From: Ramlibacter humi
GTDB taxonomy: Bacteria > Pseudomonadota > Gammaproteobacteria > Burkholderiales > Burkholderiaceae_C
Assembly: GCF_004681975.1 (NCBI RefSeq)
Contig: NZ_SMLK01000004.1
Coordinates: forward strand, 62,001 to 126,000
Direction of reading: 5' to 3'
DNA length: 64,000 nucleotides
Shown here: positions 37,140 to 47,089 of the stretch, piece by piece
Layout: every line of letters starts with the position of its first letter
Numbering within the stretch: the stretch's first letter is position 1
The notes under the pieces: generated by a model
Databases searched by the model: none
What the model was told of the DNA's origin: nothing
The model's input: the letters and a program-made list of their open reading frames with translations, nothing else
Made by a program: the position numbers and the translations under genes

Positions 37140-39131
37140 CTAGCCGCCCTCGCACACCAGAAGCTCCGGCTCTTGCGCGGGGCCGTGCGCAACCGCGGGC
37201 ACCAGCCCCGCGGCCGGCAGGCTGCCGGTGAACTCGCGCGCGGGCTGCGGCCTCTCGCGGATGAGGCCGTAGTTGGCGTGGGTCTGGTGCTGGCGGGCGA
37301 AGGCGCCGTACCAGATCGGCACGCCGCCCGGCAGCTCCCATCGGGATCGCCACAGCCGCAGCACGTTGCGCGTGCGGTCGCCACGCGCCGCGGGCTGCAT
37401 GAGGTTCAGCTTCGACTCGAGCCCGCCGTCGTACTTCGGCAGCACCGGAAGCTCGCTCAGCTCGGGGCTGGGGGCGATCGCCTGCAGCGCGGAAGCCATG
37501 GACAGCCGCGGCGCGGGCTCCCATCCCGATCGGCGCAGGGCCTCCCGCAAGGCCTGCTCCGTGCACGCCACCTGCAGCGTGATGGGCTCGCGCGCTTCAT
37601 GCGCGATCTCGCGCCGGTGCGTGGGCAGCAGGCGCCAGCCGCCGCCGGCCCAGGCCTGCAGCGTCGTCGCCTGCGGCGTGGCGTGCACCGCGTACATCCG
37701 GAGGTCGGCGGGCGCGTGCCATGCGCTCCAGGCCGCGCCGGCCACGAGCAGCACCGCGCCCGCCACCAGCGCCAGCCGCCTCGGCTCGATCGTTTCCCTC
37801 ACCGCGTGCTGCGTGTAGACCATCGACGAGAGCGCGACCGCCGCCAGCCCGAAGCTGAAGCCGCCCAGCACGTCCGACAGCCAGTGCGCGCCGAGGTACA
37901 GGCGCGAGAACCCCACCAGGGCGACGTAGACCGCGGTCGTGCCGGCGACGGCGATGCGCCAGCGGGGCGACTGCCCGCGCGTCAGCAGGAAGGCGAGGAA
38001 GGCCAGCACCACCGCGCTGTTGGTGGCGTGGCCGCTGGGGAAAGAGAACTGCTCCAGGCCCTGGTACAGCTCCACCGGCCGGTGCCTGCCCAGCGTGCGC
38101 TTCAGCACCCACACCACCAGTTCCGAACTGGCCACCGTCGCCGCCCAGTAGCCGGCCGTGCGCCAGCAACGGCGGGCCAGCAGCCAGGCCAGCACGGCCA
38201 CGGCGACGGGGATCAGCACGCCGACGCTCCCCATCTCGGTGACGAGGACCATCGCGTGGTCCATCGGCTGCGTGCGCAGCTGTTGCAGGAAAGTGGACAC
38301 CGTCTGGTCCACCGCCACCAGCGGGTCGCCCGAGACCACGTCTTCGGCGATGCCCAGAAACACCCACATCGACCCGAGCAGGATCGCCAGGCCGGCGAAC
38401 AGGGCCTCCGAGCCGGGACTGGCCGGGTCGAGGAACAGGCGCAGCAAACGCGCCCACCATTGCGTGCGGTGGCCGATCGCGCCCATGGCCCGGCCGCGCA
38501 GCCAGCGCGTGAACGGGATGATCGCGCGCAAGGTCAGGCGCGCGAGCCAGACCGCTCCCCAGACCAGCGCCGCGAGCAGCAGCACCAGCATCGCGAGCCG
38601 GCCGCTTGCCTGCTCGGCCAGGTGCAGCGAAGCGCCGAACACCACGCCCGGGAGGATGTGCGCGGGCGCCCAGAGCAGGGCCGAGGCCACGTTGATCGTG
38701 TAGAACCGCACCGGCGGCATGCGCGCCAGTCCCGCCAGCAGCGGCACGAACGCGCGCACCGCGCCCGTGAAGCGCGCGATCACCACACTTACGGCGCCAT
38801 GCCGGTCGATCAGCCGCCCGGCGCGGTCCATCGCGCCCGGGTAGCGGCGGAAGAACGCCCACGCGCGGACGCGGTCCTGCCCATGCCGTCCCAGCTCGTA
38901 GCTCATGGCATCGCCGGCCACGGCGCCCGCAACCGTGATGCCCAGCGTCCACCCAAGATCCAGCGTGCCCTGTCCCACCAGCACGCCGGCCGCGAACATC
39001 ACGACGGCGGCGGGCACGAAGGTGCCGAGGATGGCGACCGATTCGGCGAAGGCGATCGCGCCGATGAACGCCAGCGCCACCACCGGATGGTGGCCCGCGG
39101 CCCGCAGGAATGCGTCGAAGGTGTGCTGCAT
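37140..39131 (-). CDS. DedA - PAP2 phosphatase - LssY C-terminal fusion
   Basis: A 663-residue membrane protein with three parts. Residues about 1-215 are a DedA/SNARE-associated domain (FAESVAILGTFVPAAVVMFA, VVIARFTGAVRAFVPLLAG). Residues about 235-460 are a PAP2 phosphatase with its three signature blocks, KRTLGRHRP, FPSGHATNSA and SRLYLGAHWLSDVLGG. Residues about 480-650 match the LssY C-terminal domain. Such fusions are thought to combine undecaprenyl-phosphate or phospholipid handling with lipid phosphatase activity. It ends three bases after the IorB-like stop and is convergent with it. Confidence 0.92.
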   Translation of the reverse strand: MQHTFDAFLRAAGHHPVVALAFIGAIAFAESVAILGTFVPAAVVMFAAGVLVGQGTLDLGWTLGITVAGAVAGDAMSYELGRHGQDRVRAWAFFRRYPGAMDRAGRLIDRHGAVSVVIARFTGAVRAFVPLLAGLARMPPVRFYTINVASALLWAPAHILPGVVFGASLHLAEQASGRLAMLVLLLAALVWGAVWLARLTLRAIIPFTRWLRGRAMGAIGHRTQWWARLLRLFLDPASPGSEALFAGLAILLGSMWVFLGIAEDVVSGDPLVAVDQTVSTFLQQLRTQPMDHAMVLVTEMGSVGVLIPVAVAVLAWLLARRCWRTAGYWAATVASSELVVWVLKRTLGRHRPVELYQGLEQFSFPSGHATNSAVVLAFLAFLLTRGQSPRWRIAVAGTTAVYVALVGFSRLYLGAHWLSDVLGGFSFGLAAVALSSMVYTQHAVRETIEPRRLALVAGAVLLVAGAAWSAWHAPADLRMYAVHATPQATTLQAWAGGGWRLLPTHRREIAHEAREPITLQVACTEQALREALRRSGWEPAPRLSMASALQAIAPSPELSELPVLPKYDGGLESKLNLMQPAARGDRTRNVLRLWRSRWELPGGVPIWYGAFARQHQTHANYGLIRERPQPAREFTGSLPAAGLVPAVAHGPAQEPELLVCEGG

Positions 39132-39161
39132 GGGAGCGGCGCATCCGCGCCGCCCGCCGGG

Positions 39162-39548
39162 TCATTGCCCGGCCAGCACCTGCACGATCACGCCGGTGGC
39201 GATGACCACCAGCAGGTAGTCGCCGCCGACGGCGATCCACTCGTGCCCGCGTGGCGGTGGCGGCAGCCGATGCGCGCGCCAATTGTCCACGACGTAGTTG
39301 CGGTTGCGGTATTCGGGCGGCAGGCGGCCGCCGCGACGCCACGGCTCCGGACCGCGGCCGTCCCTTTCGGGGCCGCGGCGTTCGTCGCGTTCGTACCGTT
39401 CGGGACCGCGGCGTTCGCGCATGTCGGGCCCGCGCGGCGGTCCTTCGCGCCGCCGCTCGGGTTCGTCGCGCGGCTGGGCCAGGGCCGGGCCGCCCAGGGC
39501 TGCGAATGCCGTGGCGAGCATCGCATCCAGAAGCGTTCGTCGTTCCAT
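39162..39548 (-). CDS. RcnB-family periplasmic protein
   Basis: A 128-residue exported protein: signal peptide ending ALAQ at about residue 25, an Arg/Glu/Pro-rich linker (about 26-75), then the RcnB-type C-terminus (LPPEYRNRNYVVDNWRAHRL, GHEWIAVGGDYLLVVIATG). RcnB in E. coli modulates nickel/cobalt homeostasis in the periplasm. The start at 39548 follows AAGGAGG four bases upstream. It is divergent from the CDF metal transporter gene at 39677, an arrangement consistent with a metal role. Confidence 0.85.
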   Translation of the reverse strand: MERRTLLDAMLATAFAALGGPALAQPRDEPERRREGPPRGPDMRERRGPERYERDERRGPERDGRGPEPWRRGGRLPPEYRNRNYVVDNWRAHRLPPPPRGHEWIAVGGDYLLVVIATGVIVQVLAGQ

Positions 39549-39676
39549 GGAACCTCCTTTTGCTGGGGATGGGTGCAAAGCGTGCGCGCGCGGGGCGCCC
39601 CGCCATGTGGGAATGGGCCGAAACATGGTGAACACGCGATGGCCGCCGACAAGGCGCCGCGCGGCTCGGCCGCACC

Positions 39677-40612
39677 ATGGCCGCCATGGCCGAATCCGCC
39701 CGCGCCGTCTACGCGGCCATCGCCGCGAACGTGGCCATCGCCGCCACCAAGTTCACCGTGGCCGCGTTCACGGGCAGCTCGGCCATGCTGTCCGAGGGCG
39801 TGCATTCGCTGGTGGACTCGGGCGACGGCGTGCTGCTGCTCGTGGGCCTGCGGCGCAGCCGGCGGCCGCCTTCGGCGGACCACCCGTTCGGGCACGGCAA
39901 GGAGCTGTACTTCTGGAGCCTCATCGTCGCCGTGCTCATCTTCGGGCTGGGCGGCGGCGTGTCGGTGTACGAAGGCATCCAGCACATGCGTTCGCCCGAA
40001 CCGATCCGCGACGTGTTCTGGAACTACGTCGTGCTCGGCTGCGCGGCGGTGTTCGAATCGGCCAGCCTCGCCATCGGCCTGCGGCAGTTCCGGCGCGACA
40101 ACCCGGACCGGCCGTTCTGGCAGGCCCTGCACACGAGCAAGGATCCCACGACCTTCACCGTCATCGCCGAGGACGGCGCCGCGCTCGCCGGCCTGGCCAT
40201 CGCGGCGGCCGGCGTCTGGTCGAGCCAGGCTTTCGGCATCCCGCAGCTCGACGGCGCGGCATCGGTGCTGATCGGCCTGCTGCTGGCCGGCGTGGCCGTG
40301 CTGCTGATCCGCGAATCGCGTGGCCTGCTGGTGGGCGAAGGCATCCGCCCCGAGACCGCGCGCGGCATCCGCGACATCGCCATCGCCGAACCCGACATCC
40401 AGCGCGTCGGCGCGATCCTGTCGATGTACATCGGCGCGCACGAAGCGCTGGTGACCCTGGAGGTCGGCGCCCGCGAAGGCGCCAGCGCCGCCGCCGTGGC
40501 CGAAGCGCTTCAGCGCATCGAGCGGCAGGTGCGCGAGCGCTTCCCCAACGTGCGCAGGATGTACATCGAGCCGATGGAGAAGGCAGCGGTCGCCGGGCGC
40601 GCCCGATCCTGA
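39677..40612 (+). CDS. cation diffusion facilitator (CDF) transporter
   Basis: A 311-residue CDF membrane protein with about six transmembrane segments. The metal-site helix II has SEGVHSLVDSGDG (His/Asp ligands) and the loop SADHPFGHGKELYFWSL is characteristic of a Fe/Zn/Co-type CDF subgroup. A cytoplasmic C-terminal domain follows (about 205-300, VTLEVGAREGASAAAVAEAL). It exports divalent cations by proton antiport; metal specificity cannot be read from sequence. Divergent from the RcnB-like gene. Confidence 0.9.
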   Translation: MAAMAESARAVYAAIAANVAIAATKFTVAAFTGSSAMLSEGVHSLVDSGDGVLLLVGLRRSRRPPSADHPFGHGKELYFWSLIVAVLIFGLGGGVSVYEGIQHMRSPEPIRDVFWNYVVLGCAAVFESASLAIGLRQFRRDNPDRPFWQALHTSKDPTTFTVIAEDGAALAGLAIAAAGVWSSQAFGIPQLDGAASVLIGLLLAGVAVLLIRESRGLLVGEGIRPETARGIRDIAIAEPDIQRVGAILSMYIGAHEALVTLEVGAREGASAAAVAEALQRIERQVRERFPNVRRMYIEPMEKAAVAGRARS

Positions 40613-40798
40613 GCGGCGCCGCACCGGCCGCACCGCGCCGGCACATCCCGCACCGCGGTCGCCGCCGCGCAACAGCCGGGCGGTTCCCGGCGCTTTCCCC
40701 CGCTTTTCCGCGCTTAACGCCGGCGGCCGCGCCGCGAGCATCGCCGTAACGGATCGTTTCTCCCTTCACGCGTCCCCGGTCCGGCGCGCCGCTTCCCT

Positions 40799-42481
40799 AT
40801 GACTTCCATCCGACTCTCTCCCGCGCTGGCCCTCGCGCTGGCCGGCCACGCGCTCGCGCAGACCCCGCCCACCGCCGGCGACGTGCTGCGCCAGGCCACG
40901 CCTCCCGCCGCGCCCGCCGCGCCCGCGCCCGCCCTTCCCACCATCGCGCCGCTGCCCGCGCCCATGAAAGCGCTGCCCGGCGACGGCGGCAAGGCCGTGC
41001 CCGTTCGCAGCGTGCGTGTCGAAGGCAACCGCGTGATCGCCACCGACGTGCTCCAGGCCCAGGTGCAGGACGCCGCCGGCAAGCCGATGACGCTGGCGCA
41101 GATGGAGGAACTCGCCACGCGCCTGACGCGCTACTACCGCGCGCAGGGCTACTTCGTCGCCCGCGCCTACGTGCCGGCGCAGGACCTGACCGACGGCCAG
41201 CTGGTGGTGCGCGTCGTGGAGGGCAACTACGGCCGCTTCGTGCTGGACAACCGCTCGCTGGTGCGCGACGACGTCGTGCAGGGCCTGCTGGACGACGTGA
41301 AGGACAGCGACATCGTGTCGCTCGACACGCTGGAGCGCGCCATGCTGATCATCAACGACACGCCCGGCGTGCAGGTGGTCAAGGCCGACGTGCTGCCCGG
41401 CCAGAAGGTGGGCACCTCCGACTTCGCCATCGGCACCACGGCCACGGCGCCTTACGACGGCTTCGTGCTGGCCGACAACCACGGCAGCCGCTACACCGGC
41501 CGCGAGCGCGTCACCTTCGGCGCGAACTGGAATTCGCCCACCGGCCGCGGCGACCGCCTGGGCGCCACGGGCCTGGCCAGCACCAACGGCAACCTGCTCA
41601 ACGCCCGCGTCGCGTATTCGGCGCTGGCGCGCAGCGACGGCACGCGCATCGAAGGCGCGGTCGGCCGCACCACCTACAGCCTGGGCGACGTGTACTCGGC
41701 GCTCGGCGCCAGGGGCACGGCCGACAGCTACGAGCTGTCGGCCACGCATCCCTGGAAGCGCACCCGCAACGCCTCGGTCGAACTCGGCGCCGGCCTGGTG
41801 CACCGCGACCTGCGCGACGAAGTGGGCGCCACCGCCACCAGCACGCGCAAGACCAGCGACGCGCTGGTGCTGCGCGCCAGCACCAACCGCACGCACGGCG
41901 TGTTCGGCATGGACGGCATCACCGCCGCCAGCGCCACCGTGACCTTCGGCACGCTGCACTTCCGCGACGCCGCCGCGGGCGCGCTGGACGCGGCCGGCGC
42001 GCAAACCGCCGGCAGCTGGTCGAAGCTGAACCTGGCCGCCACGCGCGTCAGCGCCCTGCCCTCGCGGCTGCAGCTGACCACCGGCGTGCGCGCGCAGCAC
42101 GTGCTGAACGGCCGCAACCTGGACGGCAGCGAACGCCTGACCGTCAGCGGCGTGGGCGGCGTGCCCGCGTACCCGCTGGGCGAACTCGCCGGCGACAACG
42201 CGCTGGTGGCGCAGGCCGAACTGGCCGCGCCGCTGGGCACCGTGGGCGACGCGCGCGTGCAGGGCACCGTCTTCGCCGACTGGGGCCTGGCCCGCGCGGC
42301 GCATCCCATCAACGCCGCCGGCCAGACGCGCCAGATCGCCGATGCCGGCGTCGGCCTGAACGTGGGCTACGGCAACAGCCTGCTGCGCGTGGCGCTGGCG
42401 ACCCGCGTCCACGGCGGCGCGCCCACCAGCGAACCCGCCCCGCGCACGCGCCTGCTGGTGCAGGCCGGCCTGACGTTCTAA
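40799..42481 (+). CDS. TpsB outer-membrane transporter (ShlB/FhaC family)
   Basis: A 560-residue two-partner secretion pore: signal peptide ending ALAQ, Pro/Ala-rich helix linker, POTRA domains (VPVRSVRVEGNRVIATDVLQ, LVVRVVEGNYGRF, about 60-220), then a 16-strand-type beta-barrel ending in F (LVQAGLTF). It would secrete the TpsA protein encoded 17 bases downstream. GC-rich but normal length for the family. No other secretion gene is present. Confidence 0.93.
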   Translation: MTSIRLSPALALALAGHALAQTPPTAGDVLRQATPPAAPAAPAPALPTIAPLPAPMKALPGDGGKAVPVRSVRVEGNRVIATDVLQAQVQDAAGKPMTLAQMEELATRLTRYYRAQGYFVARAYVPAQDLTDGQLVVRVVEGNYGRFVLDNRSLVRDDVVQGLLDDVKDSDIVSLDTLERAMLIINDTPGVQVVKADVLPGQKVGTSDFAIGTTATAPYDGFVLADNHGSRYTGRERVTFGANWNSPTGRGDRLGATGLASTNGNLLNARVAYSALARSDGTRIEGAVGRTTYSLGDVYSALGARGTADSYELSATHPWKRTRNASVELGAGLVHRDLRDEVGATATSTRKTSDALVLRASTNRTHGVFGMDGITAASATVTFGTLHFRDAAAGALDAAGAQTAGSWSKLNLAATRVSALPSRLQLTTGVRAQHVLNGRNLDGSERLTVSGVGGVPAYPLGELAGDNALVAQAELAAPLGTVGDARVQGTVFADWGLARAAHPINAAGQTRQIADAGVGLNVGYGNSLLRVALATRVHGGAPTSEPAPRTRLLVQAGLTF

Positions 42482-42498
42482 CCCATCGAATCCCCACC

Positions 42499-45400
42499 AT
42501 GAACCGAATCCATCGCAAAGTCTGGTCCGCCCGCCTGGGCGCCTTCGTCGCCGTTGCCGAGACGGCGCGCTCGCGCGGCAAGTCCGCCGGCGTGTGCGGC
42601 GCCGTGCTCGCATCCGTGCTGCTGTCCGCGCCGGCACTGGCGCAGGTGGCCGCGGGCGCGTTGCCCACCGGCGGCCAGGTGACCGCCGGCCAGGCGGGCA
42701 TCCGCTCGGCCGGCGCCACCATGACCATCGACCAGGGCAGCCAGCGCGCGGCCATCAACTGGCAGTCGTTCAACGTCGGCTCCGGCGCTTCCGTGCAGTT
42801 CAACCAGCCGAACGCGTCGGCCATCACGCTCAACCGCGTGGTCGGCAACGAAGGCTCCGTGATCAACGGCGCGCTGCGCGCCAACGGCCAGGTCTGGCTG
42901 GTGAACCCGAACGGCGTGCTGTTCGGCGCCGGCGCCCGCGTGGACGTGGGCAGCCTCGTCGCGTCCACCCGCGGCATCTCCGACGCCGACTTCATGGCCG
43001 GACGCGCGACCTTCCAGGGCACGGGCACGGGCGACGTGCGCAACCTCGGCCAGATCAACGCCGCGGACGGCGGCTACGTCGCGCTGATCGGCCGCGCCGT
43101 GCGCAACGACGGCACCGTCACCGCCCGCCTGGGCACGATGGCCGGCGCCGCGGGCGACAAGGTCACGCTGAACTTCGGCGGCGACAGCCTGGTGGGCGTG
43201 GCCATCGAGCAGGGCACGCTGGACGCGCTGGTGGCCAACGGCGGCGCGGTCCGCGCCGACGGCGGCCGGATCGTGCTGGCCGCGAAGACGGCCAGCGAGC
43301 TGGTCGACGCCGCGGTGAACAACACCGGCGAGCTGCGCGCCCGCACCATCGCCGACCATGGCGGCCGCATCCTGCTGCTGTCCGACATGGAGCACGGCGT
43401 CACCAGCGTGGGCGGCCGCATCGACGCCGGCGCGCCCGAAGGCGGCAATGGCGGCTTCGTGGAAACGAGCGCCGCGCGCGTGCGCGTGGCCGACGGCGCC
43501 AGCATCACCACCGCGGCGGCCAAGGGCCGGTCGGGCACCTGGCTGATCGACCCGACCGACTTCACCATCGCCGCCAGCGGCGGCGACATCACGGGCGCGC
43601 AGCTGGCCGCGCAACTGGCCGGCGGCAACGTGACCATCCAGACCAGCGCGGGCGGCTCGGGCAGCGGCGACATCCTGGTGCAGGACAACATCGCCAAGGC
43701 CGCAGGCGGCGACGCCACGCTGACGCTGCAGGCTCACCACAGCGTGACGGTGGACACCAACGTGTCCATCGCCTCCACCAGCGGCAAGCTGAACCTGGTG
43801 GCATCGGCCAACAACGACGGCAGCAACACCGGCGAGATCCGCTTCGCGCAGGGCAGCAGCGTCGACACGCACGGCGGCAACGTCGTGCTGGGCGGCGCGC
43901 TGGCCGGCGGCGTGCCCGCCAACGACCACTCGGTGGACATCGCCTTCGAGCCCAACGTTTCGCTGTCCGCGGGCACGGGCGCGATCAGCCTGTACGGGCG
44001 CGACGTCAACGTGAACGAGTACGTGACGCTGTCCGGCAACACCATCAGCGCCGATACCCGCCACTTCAACATGTACTGGGTCGACGGCGTGCGCATCGCC
44101 GCAGCCGACGCGCTGGACATCCGGGCCACGGACGGCATCTCGGCGTCGGGCACCTACCAGCCGGCGGCGGGCAGCGCGGTGATCACGTCCGCGTCGCAGT
44201 CCGTGCTGAAGGCCGGCCGGTCCATGACGCTGGCCTCCGGGCAGAACCTCGACCTGTACGGCCTGTCGCTGCAGATGACCGGCACCGGCACCGACACCAT
44301 GGTGCTGTCGGCCGGTGGCAACCTGTCCATCGAGGACATCTCGGCGACCTACGCCGGCACGCCCGACCTGACGATCAAGGCCCGGCAGGCGGCCACGCAG
44401 TCGTCGGTGTCGGGCATCGACGCCAACTACGGCACCATCGCGGGCTACCTGGCCGGCACGGGCAGGACGCTGTACCAGTTGCTGGAGGATTCCGGCTCCG
44501 ACGTGGCCGGTGCGCACTTCGGGCTGGGCGGCGCGGCCTACAAGCTGCAGGTGTACAGCGACGGCGCGCTGACGACGGTGGCGCCGAAGTCCTTCGACAA
44601 CGGCAACCTGGCCATCGGCAACGGCCTGACCGACTCGGTCAACGCAATGGGCAACCTGCGCCAGCCCTTCTACCGCGACCCGGTGCTGAACCAGTGGTTC
44701 AAGCTCACCTACTGGAACTACGACATGGACCTGGGCGTGGGCCTGGGCGGCGCGGGCACGGCCGGCTGGAACAACGGCGGCTCCATCATCGCCAGCAACG
44801 GCGGCACCGATTCGCTGCAGTCGTCCATCAGCAACCTGGCGGTCAGCACCGTGGGCCTGTCCCGCGGCGTGGGCACCATCCTGGTCGGCTACGACCTGAC
44901 GGACGCGTCCAGCGGCAGCACCGTGCACATGAGCCACGAGTACTCGCTGGGCACCGGCGACCAGTTCATCAAGGCGGTCACCCGCACGGTGAACACCAGC
45001 GCTTCCGCCATCGACAACGTGCGGCTGTGGGTGGGCACGCGCGACGACTACGTGGCGATCACCGACACCAACGTCAAGACCAAGGGCAACATCACCTCGT
45101 CGGGCTTCCAGCCGATCTCGTCGCAGTCCGACCAGGCGCGCTCGATCGTGATCTCGGAGTTCGATCCCTCCACCAACGGAGCGCCGGGCTCGGCGGTACT
45201 GTTCCACTCCACCAACGTGGACGCCGACACGGTCACCGACTGGTGCTGCAGCTTCGGCAACATCATCAACAAGGACCCGCGCACCTCCGACGTCGTCACC
45301 CCGAACCAGGACGGCTCGTACGGCATCTTCATGAACTACGGCTCCATGGGCGCCGGCGCCACGCGCCAGGTGACGTGGTACTACGGCGCCGCGCCGCTGG

Positions 45401-45930
45401 CCTCGATCGGCAACGTGGTCACGCAGGTGATCAACGCCGGCGGCACGCAGATCGCGCTGCCCACGGCCGTGACGCCGCCCGCGACCGCCACGCCGGCGCC
45501 CGCCCCGGCTCCCGCGCCGGCCCCTGTCGCTGCGGCCACCCCGGCGCCCGCTCCGGTGCCGCAGCAAGTGTCCGAGCAGGCCCTGGCGCCGGCACGCACG
45601 CTGCTCGTGCCGGTGATCCAGGTGCCGCTGGCGCTGCCGCCGGCTGCCTCGGCCGGCGGCAGCGCCGTGCAGGTGGTCAACGCGCCGGCCAGCGTGCAGG
45701 CGGTGTTCGGCGGCGCGGACAACCTGCTGGTTTCGCCGGCGGTCGACGCCAACCAGTCCAGCGTGCCGGTCAACCTCGGCGAGGCGCGCCAGATGCTTCG
45801 CGGCGGCGGCTCGCAAGGCGACCAGGTGCGCGTGCCGGCCTCGCGCAACAGCCTGGTGCAGATCGTCGACGGCGGCGTCACGCTGCCGGGCGGCGTCGAA
45901 CAGCTGCTGTTCGTCACGTCCGACCGCTGA
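42499..45930 (+). CDS. TpsA exoprotein with filamentous-haemagglutinin N-terminal domain
   Basis: A 1143-residue secreted protein. An extended signal peptide region (MNRIHRKVWSARLGAFVAV ... ALAQ) precedes the TPS secretion domain (about 50-320) with the NPNG motif near residue 136 in NPNGVLFGAGARVDVGSLVA. Residues about 350-680 are beta-helix-like. The rest is not obviously haemagglutinin repeat: it has a distinct beta-rich segment containing a CC pair (about 916-917), a Pro/Ala linker (about 995-1020) and a C-terminal domain. It is secreted by the TpsB upstream; function unknown, probably adhesin-like. Confidence 0.88.
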   Translation: MNRIHRKVWSARLGAFVAVAETARSRGKSAGVCGAVLASVLLSAPALAQVAAGALPTGGQVTAGQAGIRSAGATMTIDQGSQRAAINWQSFNVGSGASVQFNQPNASAITLNRVVGNEGSVINGALRANGQVWLVNPNGVLFGAGARVDVGSLVASTRGISDADFMAGRATFQGTGTGDVRNLGQINAADGGYVALIGRAVRNDGTVTARLGTMAGAAGDKVTLNFGGDSLVGVAIEQGTLDALVANGGAVRADGGRIVLAAKTASELVDAAVNNTGELRARTIADHGGRILLLSDMEHGVTSVGGRIDAGAPEGGNGGFVETSAARVRVADGASITTAAAKGRSGTWLIDPTDFTIAASGGDITGAQLAAQLAGGNVTIQTSAGGSGSGDILVQDNIAKAAGGDATLTLQAHHSVTVDTNVSIASTSGKLNLVASANNDGSNTGEIRFAQGSSVDTHGGNVVLGGALAGGVPANDHSVDIAFEPNVSLSAGTGAISLYGRDVNVNEYVTLSGNTISADTRHFNMYWVDGVRIAAADALDIRATDGISASGTYQPAAGSAVITSASQSVLKAGRSMTLASGQNLDLYGLSLQMTGTGTDTMVLSAGGNLSIEDISATYAGTPDLTIKARQAATQSSVSGIDANYGTIAGYLAGTGRTLYQLLEDSGSDVAGAHFGLGGAAYKLQVYSDGALTTVAPKSFDNGNLAIGNGLTDSVNAMGNLRQPFYRDPVLNQWFKLTYWNYDMDLGVGLGGAGTAGWNNGGSIIASNGGTDSLQSSISNLAVSTVGLSRGVGTILVGYDLTDASSGSTVHMSHEYSLGTGDQFIKAVTRTVNTSASAIDNVRLWVGTRDDYVAITDTNVKTKGNITSSGFQPISSQSDQARSIVISEFDPSTNGAPGSAVLFHSTNVDADTVTDWCCSFGNIINKDPRTSDVVTPNQDGSYGIFMNYGSMGAGATRQVTWYYGAAPLASIGNVVTQVINAGGTQIALPTAVTPPATATPAPAPAPAPAPVAAATPAPAPVPQQVSEQALAPARTLLVPVIQVPLALPPAASAGGSAVQVVNAPASVQAVFGGADNLLVSPAVDANQSSVPVNLGEARQMLRGGGSQGDQVRVPASRNSLVQIVDGGVTLPGGVEQLLFVTSDR

Positions 45931-45967
45931 CGGCGCGGGCGGCTGCCAGGCCGCCCGGCATCCCCCG

Positions 45968-46006
45968 CATCCCCCGCGGATGGACCCCGGTCCGCCGCGG
46001 GGGATG
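45968..46006 (+). terminator. strong hairpin after TpsA gene
   Basis: A perfect 12-bp stem (CATCCCCCGCGG with its complement) around a 15-base loop that itself holds GGACC/GGTCC. It starts 38 bases after the stop codon and is followed by TCTCATT, a weak T-tract. Likely intrinsic terminator of the secretion operon. Confidence 0.7.
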
Positions 46007-46159
46007 TCTCATTGGGGGCACACCGGCGTGAACGGCCGCGCGGGCTGGGCGCGCCCCGATCGGTCCCGCGGCACGCAACCATTCGTACGCCGCGGCGGCA
46101 CCACCGCGGACCGGCGAGAATGCGGACCCTTCGAAGTCGTTTCATCCGCCGCTTCCCGC

Positions 46160-47077
46160 ATGCCGCTTTTCAAGAACATCGTCGTCTACCGCATCGGCCC
46201 CGACTGGACGCCCCCGGCGCTCGAGGCCCTGGAGGCCGAACTGCAGCGCCTCGCCTTCCAGCCCTGCCAGCCCACGCAGGAGCTGTCGGTCGGCTGGATG
46301 CCGCCGCGCGGCGCCGAGAACGGGGCGATGGTGGAGAACGTCGCCGGCCAATGGATCCTGAAACTGGCCGTCGAGCGCAAGGCAGTGCCCGGCGGCGCGG
46401 TGCGCGCGGAACTGGAAGCGCGCTGCAAGGCCATCGAGGCCGAACACGGGCGCAAGCCGGGGCGCAAGGAAAAGTCCGAGCTGAAGGCCGAGATCGTCCA
46501 CACCTTCCTGCCGCGCGCGTTCAGCAAGCGCGCCACGCACGTGGTGTGGCTGGACCTGCAGCAGCGCGCGCTGGTGGTCGCCGCCGGCAGCATGAAGGCC
46601 GCCGAGCCCGCGGTGCGCCAGCTGGTGGACGTGATGGCCGAACTGAAGCACGTCCTGGTGCTCTCGCCGCTGTCCACCGCGATGGCGCCCGCCACCGCCA
46701 TGGCCGAATGGCTGACGACCAAGGAAGCGCCCGCCGGCTTCTCCATCGACCGCGACCTGGAACTCAAGCACTCCGGCGAAGACCGCTCGGTGGTGCGCTA
46801 CGCCCGCCACAACCTGGAGCTGGACGAGATCGGCCAGCACATCTCCGAAGGCAAGCTGCCCACGCAGCTGGCGCTGACCTGGAACGACAAGGTGTCGTTC
46901 GTGCTGACCGAGCAGTTCGCCATCCGCAAGATCGACATCCGCGGCGTGGAAGACGCGCCCAAGGGCGAAGACGGCTTCGACGCCGACGCGGCGATCGCGA
47001 CTTCGGAACTGGCGGAACTGCTGCCGGAGCTGCTGGCTTCGCTGGGGGGCGAGACGAAGATGCAGGCGCCGGCCTGA
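46160..47077 (+). CDS. rdgC: recombination-associated protein RdgC
   Basis: A 305-residue RdgC homologue, close to the usual 303 residues. Recognisable parts are MPLFKNIVVYRIGPDW at the start, QELSVGWMPPRG, HTFLPRAFSKR and the C-terminal LTEQFAIRKIDI ... GFDADAAIATSELAEL. RdgC is a ring-shaped DNA-binding protein that limits RecA loading. I chose ATG 46160 from the family N-terminus, although the frame is open upstream. It is convergent with the AtuA pair. Confidence 0.95.
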   Translation: MPLFKNIVVYRIGPDWTPPALEALEAELQRLAFQPCQPTQELSVGWMPPRGAENGAMVENVAGQWILKLAVERKAVPGGAVRAELEARCKAIEAEHGRKPGRKEKSELKAEIVHTFLPRAFSKRATHVVWLDLQQRALVVAAGSMKAAEPAVRQLVDVMAELKHVLVLSPLSTAMAPATAMAEWLTTKEAPAGFSIDRDLELKHSGEDRSVVRYARHNLELDEIGQHISEGKLPTQLALTWNDKVSFVLTEQFAIRKIDIRGVEDAPKGEDGFDADAAIATSELAELLPELLASLGGETKMQAPA

Positions 47078-47089
47078 GCGCACCCGCGG

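Noticed and set aside
45480-45560. Repeats considered as a CRISPR-like array
   Set aside because: They are in-frame Pro/Ala codons of the TpsA linker, without spacers.
42478-45816. 1112-codon minus-strand frame opposite TpsA
   Set aside because: Antisense shadow; the plus strand encodes a TPS domain with signal peptide and a paired TpsB.
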